A stretch of 64,000 nt of DNA from Zhengella sp020637775 (GTDB lineage: Bacteria > Pseudomonadota > Alphaproteobacteria > Rhizobiales > Rhizobiaceae), in NCBI RefSeq assembly GCF_041397485.1, contig NZ_JAWKWO010000002.1, positions 496,001-560,000 of the forward strand, given 5' to 3'. Under the pieces are notes generated by a model. The model searched no databases and was not told the DNA's origin. It was given only the letters and a program-made list of their open reading frames with translations. Shown in pieces: positions 60,804 through 64,000 of the stretch (within the stretch, counting starts at the first letter, position 1; the number at the start of each line of letters is the position of its first letter). A program made the position numbers and the translations under genes.

Positions 60804-62188
60804 GGGCTGCCCGCTCGATCCGGCTGAGGCTGTTCGCCCTCGCCATTGCGGGCATTCTGGCGGCGCTGGCGCTGGCCGGTCTCGGCCTTTCCGCCCTCTT
60901 CACCCGTCATGTCGAGCGCGGCAATGCCCAGGAACTGGACGCGGTCATTGCCGAAATCGCCGGCAACCTGTCCAACAGTCCCGATGGCCGTGTCGTTCTG
61001 CGCCAGCCACCGCAGGACCCGCGCTTTGCCGACATCTTCTCCGGCCTATACTGGCAGGTCAGTGGCGCGACGGGCGAGACGGTGATGCGCTCGCCCTCGC
61101 TGTGGGACACCATGCTGGACTTGCCGGAAGACAATCTGGTCCAGGGCGAAACCCATCAGCATTCGATCACCGGCCCGGACGGCGCGGACCTGATGCTGCG
61201 CGAGGCGCTTTATCGCATCGAAAGCGGCGACGGCCCCGCGCGGCGGCTGCGCATCTCGGCCGCCATCGACCGCGCCAGCGCGATGGCCCTGACGGCGGGC
61301 TTCAACCGCGACCTGCTGCCGGCGCTGGGCCTGCTGGCACTGGTGCTGCTGGCCGGAGCCTGGGCCCAGGTGAGCGCCGGATTGAAGCCGCTTGCAGCCG
61401 TCCGTGCGGCCGTCCAGAACATCCGCCAGGGCCGGGCGGGCCGGGTCGAGGCCCAGGTGCCGCTGGAGGTCTTGCCGCTTGTCGAGGAAATGAACGCGCT
61501 GCTGGAGCGCCAGGAGGATGACATGCGCCGCGCGCGCGACCGTGCCGCCGACCTGGCGCATGGGCTGAAGACGCCCCTGACGGCGCTGGCGGCCGATGTG
61601 GCCGCATTGCGCGCGGCCGGGCAGGGCGAAATCGCGGCCTCGGTGGAGGATGTGGCCCAGCGCATGCGCCGCACCGTCGAACGCGAACTCGCCCGTTCAC
61701 GCCTGCGCAACCGGCCGGGCACGGCGCGTCCCGTCGCCATTCTTCCCGCCACCGCCGCCATCGTCCGGATCCTCGCGCGAACGCCCCATGGCGGGAAGGT
61801 GCGTTTTCGCCTTGATGGTGATGAAGCCGCGACGGCGGCGATGGAGACCGACGACCTCAACGATATACTGGGAAACCTGCTGGAGAACGCGGCCCGGCAC
61901 GCCCGCACGGAAGTGACCGTTCGCGTTACGGCCAAGGATGGGCAGGCAGCCGTGACGATCGGCGACGATGGTCCGGGCGTCGACGACGCCGCGCTGTCCG
62001 GGCTTGCCGGGCGAGGCATGCGGGACGATGAACGCGGCGGCGCGGCAGGCCTGGGTCTTGCCATCGTCTCCGACATCATGGCGGCCTATGGCCGTCAGCC
62101 GGAATTCGCCAGGGGAGCGCGCGGCGGCCTTGAAGTGACCGTCCGCCTTCCCGCGGCCGCGCCTGACGTCAGCCGGCAGTCGCCGTGA
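60800..62188 (+). CDS. PhoQ-like sensor histidine kinase
   Basis: 462 aa. N-terminal membrane helix (about residues 12-32), a periplasmic sensor of about 130 residues, second helix (about 170-192), HAMP-like linker, phospho-acceptor His254 (DLAHGLKTPL) and HATPase domain (DDLNDILGNLLENAARHA, GDDGPGVDD, GLGLAIVSDIM). It should phosphorylate the adjacent regulator. Its 3' end overlaps the convergent engB gene by 20 nt. Confidence 0.92.
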   Translation: MRAARSIRLRLFALAIAGILAALALAGLGLSALFTRHVERGNAQELDAVIAEIAGNLSNSPDGRVVLRQPPQDPRFADIFSGLYWQVSGATGETVMRSPSLWDTMLDLPEDNLVQGETHQHSITGPDGADLMLREALYRIESGDGPARRLRISAAIDRASAMALTAGFNRDLLPALGLLALVLLAGAWAQVSAGLKPLAAVRAAVQNIRQGRAGRVEAQVPLEVLPLVEEMNALLERQEDDMRRARDRAADLAHGLKTPLTALAADVAALRAAGQGEIAASVEDVAQRMRRTVERELARSRLRNRPGTARPVAILPATAAIVRILARTPHGGKVRFRLDGDEAATAAMETDDLNDILGNLLENAARHARTEVTVRVTAKDGQAAVTIGDDGPGVDDAALSGLAGRGMRDDERGGAAGLGLAIVSDIMAAYGRQPEFARGARGGLEVTVRLPAAAPDVSRQSP

Positions 62189-62822
62189 CGATGGCCTGCC
62201 GCAGGTCGTCGAGGCCGCGATTCTTTTCCGAAGACGTGGCGAGCACCACCGGAAATGCGGCCGGCCGTTTCGATATCTTCGCCAGCGTGTCCGCCATCAG
62301 GTGCGGCACAGCCTTCTCGCCGATCTTGTCTGTCTTGGTCAGCACGATCTGGTAGGAGACGGCGGCTTTGTCGAGCAGGTCGAGAACCTCGTCGTCGATC
62401 TTCTTGATGCCGTGGCGCCCATCGATCAGCACATAGACGCGCTTCAGGGTGACGCGCCCGCGCAGATAGTCGAAGACCAGTTTGGTCCAGCGGTCCACCA
62501 TGTCCTTGGGCGCCTGCGCGAAACCGTAGCCGGGCATGTCGACCAGCGCCAGCGGCGGCAGGTCGTCCTTCGCGCCAGAAAAGCCGTCCGGGACGAAATA
62601 GTTCAGCTCCTGGGTGCGGCCCGGCGTGTTGGATGTGCGCGCCAGCCCCTTCTGCCCGATCAGCGCGTTGATCAGCGAGGACTTGCCCACGTTGGAGCGC
62701 CCCGCAAAGGCGATCTCCGGCGGCCCCTCCGGCGGCAGGAACTTCATCGCCGGTACGCCCCGGATGAAAACCCAGGGTCGGGCGAACAGGGTGCGGGTCT
62801 CGTCTGGGATTGTCTCTGTCAT
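62169..62822 (-). CDS. engB: Ribosome biogenesis GTPase EngB (YihA/YsxC)
   Basis: 217 aa from ATG 62822; a GTG at 62861 is an alternative. G1 GRSNVGKSSLINA, G2-region NTPGRTQELNYF, G3 DMPGYGFA, G4 LTKTDKI. Needed for assembly of the large ribosomal subunit. In rhizobia it usually neighbours argB. It starts 57 nt after the fasciclin-like gene on the same strand. Confidence 0.94.
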   Translation of the reverse strand: MTETIPDETRTLFARPWVFIRGVPAMKFLPPEGPPEIAFAGRSNVGKSSLINALIGQKGLARTSNTPGRTQELNYFVPDGFSGAKDDLPPLALVDMPGYGFAQAPKDMVDRWTKLVFDYLRGRVTLKRVYVLIDGRHGIKKIDDEVLDLLDKAAVSYQIVLTKTDKIGEKAVPHLMADTLAKISKRPAAFPVVLATSSEKNRGLDDLRQAIVTATAG

Positions 62823-62878
62823 GGCCTTCGCATCGGGGTTTGCCGTCGGGAAGTCAAGCACGAACCGTGCGCCGCGGC

Positions 62879-63505
62879 TCAGCGCGGGCGCAGCATCGCG
62901 CCCTCCAGGACGTAGACGATCCCGTCTCGGGCCGTTGCCACCAGCGAAAACGGTGTCACCTGTGCGCTTTCGTCATAGATATGGATCCGCTCATCCACGA
63001 TCATGAGCGTGATGTTGTCGCGGCTGGCCGTGGCAAGGTTTTCGCGCCGCCGCCGCGTATTGGTGATGTTGGCGGCCATGTCGTCCAGCGTGAACTGCGC
63101 ATCGAGCACATGGGCAAGCACCAGCTTGCGCAGCCTCTCCTGGTAGGCCTCGCCTTCCGCACCCGCCATGAAGGCCTCGAAGGCCGGGCCGAGGACGTCG
63201 TCCGTCGGCGCGAAGACCGTGAGCGGCCCGCCTTCGGTGAAGATCGCGGGCGGTCCCGCCATTTCGACCAGCGTGTTGAAGAGCGAGAGGCGCGGGTCCG
63301 ACGCCAGGACGTCGAGCACGCTGTGGTCCGCCTCGCCCGCCTCTGCTGTTTCCCCGCCGGTGACGGAACCGGCGGTTTCCACGCTGGCCGCTTGCGTCTG
63401 CCCGCCGGCGCCCATCGTCACGATGCTGCTGGCGGCATGGGCTGCGGGCGGCAAGGCGAGGATCATGCAGGCGAGGGCGGAAAGAAGGGGCAGGCGAAAC
63501 GGCAA
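62879..63505 (-). CDS. Secreted fasciclin-domain protein with TTG start
   Basis: 208 aa if started at TTG 63505, which has GGAG seven bases upstream and gives at once a good signal peptide (FRLPLLSALACMILALPPAA). The longer frame from TTG 63565 would place 20 charged residues before it. FAS1 domain: GPLTVFAPTDDVL and DGIVYVLEGAMLRP. Low similarity to the other fasciclin protein. It precedes engB by 57 nt. Confidence 0.8.
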   Translation of the reverse strand: MPFRLPLLSALACMILALPPAAHAASSIVTMGAGGQTQAASVETAGSVTGGETAEAGEADHSVLDVLASDPRLSLFNTLVEMAGPPAIFTEGGPLTVFAPTDDVLGPAFEAFMAGAEGEAYQERLRKLVLAHVLDAQFTLDDMAANITNTRRRRENLATASRDNITLMIVDERIHIYDESAQVTPFSLVATARDGIVYVLEGAMLRPR

Positions 63506-63621
63506 GGCGGCTTCTCCATCGATCAACGGGGGATGGTGACCTGTCGGGTCATGGTGACGCGGCAATCATGCCGTCGCAAGGGTAAACAAAGCACGGACAG
63601 GCAGCGCCGCGCCAGGCTTGA

Positions 63622-63999
63622 TCAGCGCGCGATCGCGCGGGCTGCCTGCTGCAATGCCTCCAGGTCCGCGCCGCGAATGGCGTCGATGTTCCGGCTGATC
63701 CTGTCCGCGTCCCAATCCCACCATGCGATATCGAGCAGGGCGGCGATCGTCGCCGCGTCGAACCGTGCCCGGATCGGCCGGGCCGGATTGCCGCCGGCAA
63801 CGGTGTAGGCGGCCACGTCGGATGCGACCACTGACCCCGTGGCGATGATCGCGCCGTCTCCGATGGAGACGCCCGGCATGACGAGGCAGTCCATGCCGAT
63901 CCAGACATCGTTGCCGACAACCGTGTCGCCCCTGGATTGCTCCGACCAGGTGGCGGTGTCAAAACCCTTTTCCCAGCCATGACCGAAGATGTTGAACGG
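63622..63999 (-). CDS. CatB/Vat-like O-acetyltransferase (5' part outside the window)
   Basis: The frame is open to the window end and lacks its N-terminus. Visible: FNIFGHGWEKGFD, GDTVVGNDVWIGMD and PGVSIGDGAIIATGSVV, left-handed beta-helix repeats of the xenobiotic acetyltransferase (CatB/Vat) family, plus the C-terminal helix DIAWWDWDADRI. Family members O-acetylate sugars or antibiotics (streptogramin, chloramphenicol); the substrate is not known and a resistance role is not implied. The catalytic His is likely the one in FGHGW. Confidence 0.85.
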   Translation of the reverse strand, partial: PFNIFGHGWEKGFDTATWSEQSRGDTVVGNDVWIGMDCLVMPGVSIGDGAIIATGSVVASDVAAYTVAGGNPARPIRARFDAATIAALLDIAWWDWDADRISRNIDAIRGADLEALQQAARAIAR

Positions 64000-64000
64000 A

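Noticed and set aside
1..64000. Insertion sequences, integrases, tRNA or rRNA genes
   Set aside because: None seen on either strand after reading gaps and ORFs; short or degenerate elements could have been missed.

Overview
The window looks like chromosomal DNA of an alphaproteobacterium of the order Hyphomicrobiales (Rhizobiales), high in GC and densely packed. The evidence is a CpaA-F/TadBCD pilus cluster, the order ffs - dnaX - ybaB ... recR, a dksA-like gene, and the set rmuC - def - fmt - truA - dapE - dapD - pyrimidine 5'-nucleotidase - argB - engB, which rhizobial relatives keep together. Family or genus cannot be fixed from the sequence alone. No tRNA or rRNA gene, transposase, phage gene or CRISPR array was seen.

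Layout. 1-9.5 kb: Tad/Flp pilus machine (cpaA 3' end, cpaBCDEF, tadB, tadC, and tadD on the opposite strand). 9.6-11.9 kb: a cytosolic leucyl aminopeptidase and an NlpC/P60 hydrolase. 11.9-21.2 kb: one long minus-strand operon with two YejA-like solute-binding proteins, YejB, YejE, YejF, a Nudix hydrolase and a GhrA-like reductase, mostly joined by 4-nt stop/start overlaps. 21.4-26.9 kb: membrane-anchored cytochrome c with its own terminator, kdsB, prephenate dehydratase, a PAP2 phosphatase, a DUF1206 membrane protein, nudC and a HIT protein. 27.0-34.3 kb: SRP RNA gene with a recognisable promoter, dnaX, ybaB, then about 4 kb of other genes (EamA transporter, GNAT, ligase-associated exonuclease, ATP-dependent DNA ligase) before recR. 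34.4-44.6 kb: lytic transglycosylase, MDR oxidoreductase, a 57-aa gene, dksA-like gene, rmuC, def, fmt, truA, dapE, dapD and two membrane proteins of unknown function. 44.7-47.5 kb: LOG-family protein, DUF2946 and PCuAC copper proteins, HAD nucleotidase. 47.6-54.9 kb: GGDEF cyclase, EamA transporter, then an island with a feruloyl-CoA synthase-like ligase converging on a DUF3237 + TRAP transporter operon. 55-62.9 kb: argB, ECF sigma/RskA anti-sigma/fasciclin, Tat-exported MsrB, cytochrome b561, two PepSY proteins, a two-component system, engB. 62.9-64 kb: a second fasciclin protein and a truncated CatB/Vat-type acetyltransferase.

The most unusual structure is an array at 51263-51414: three identical 44-nt bulged hairpins separated by an identical 10-nt spacer (54-nt period), in the gap where the feruloyl-CoA synthase-like gene and the TRAP/DUF3237 operon converge. 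A related palindromic half-site lies in front of both transcription units, so they may share a regulator. Between argB and engB, the ECF/RskA/fasciclin operon, an exported methionine sulfoxide reductase, a b-type cytochrome and a PepSY/two-component module look like an envelope-stress island inserted into the housekeeping backbone. Most joint functions given here are inferences from gene content and have not been tested.
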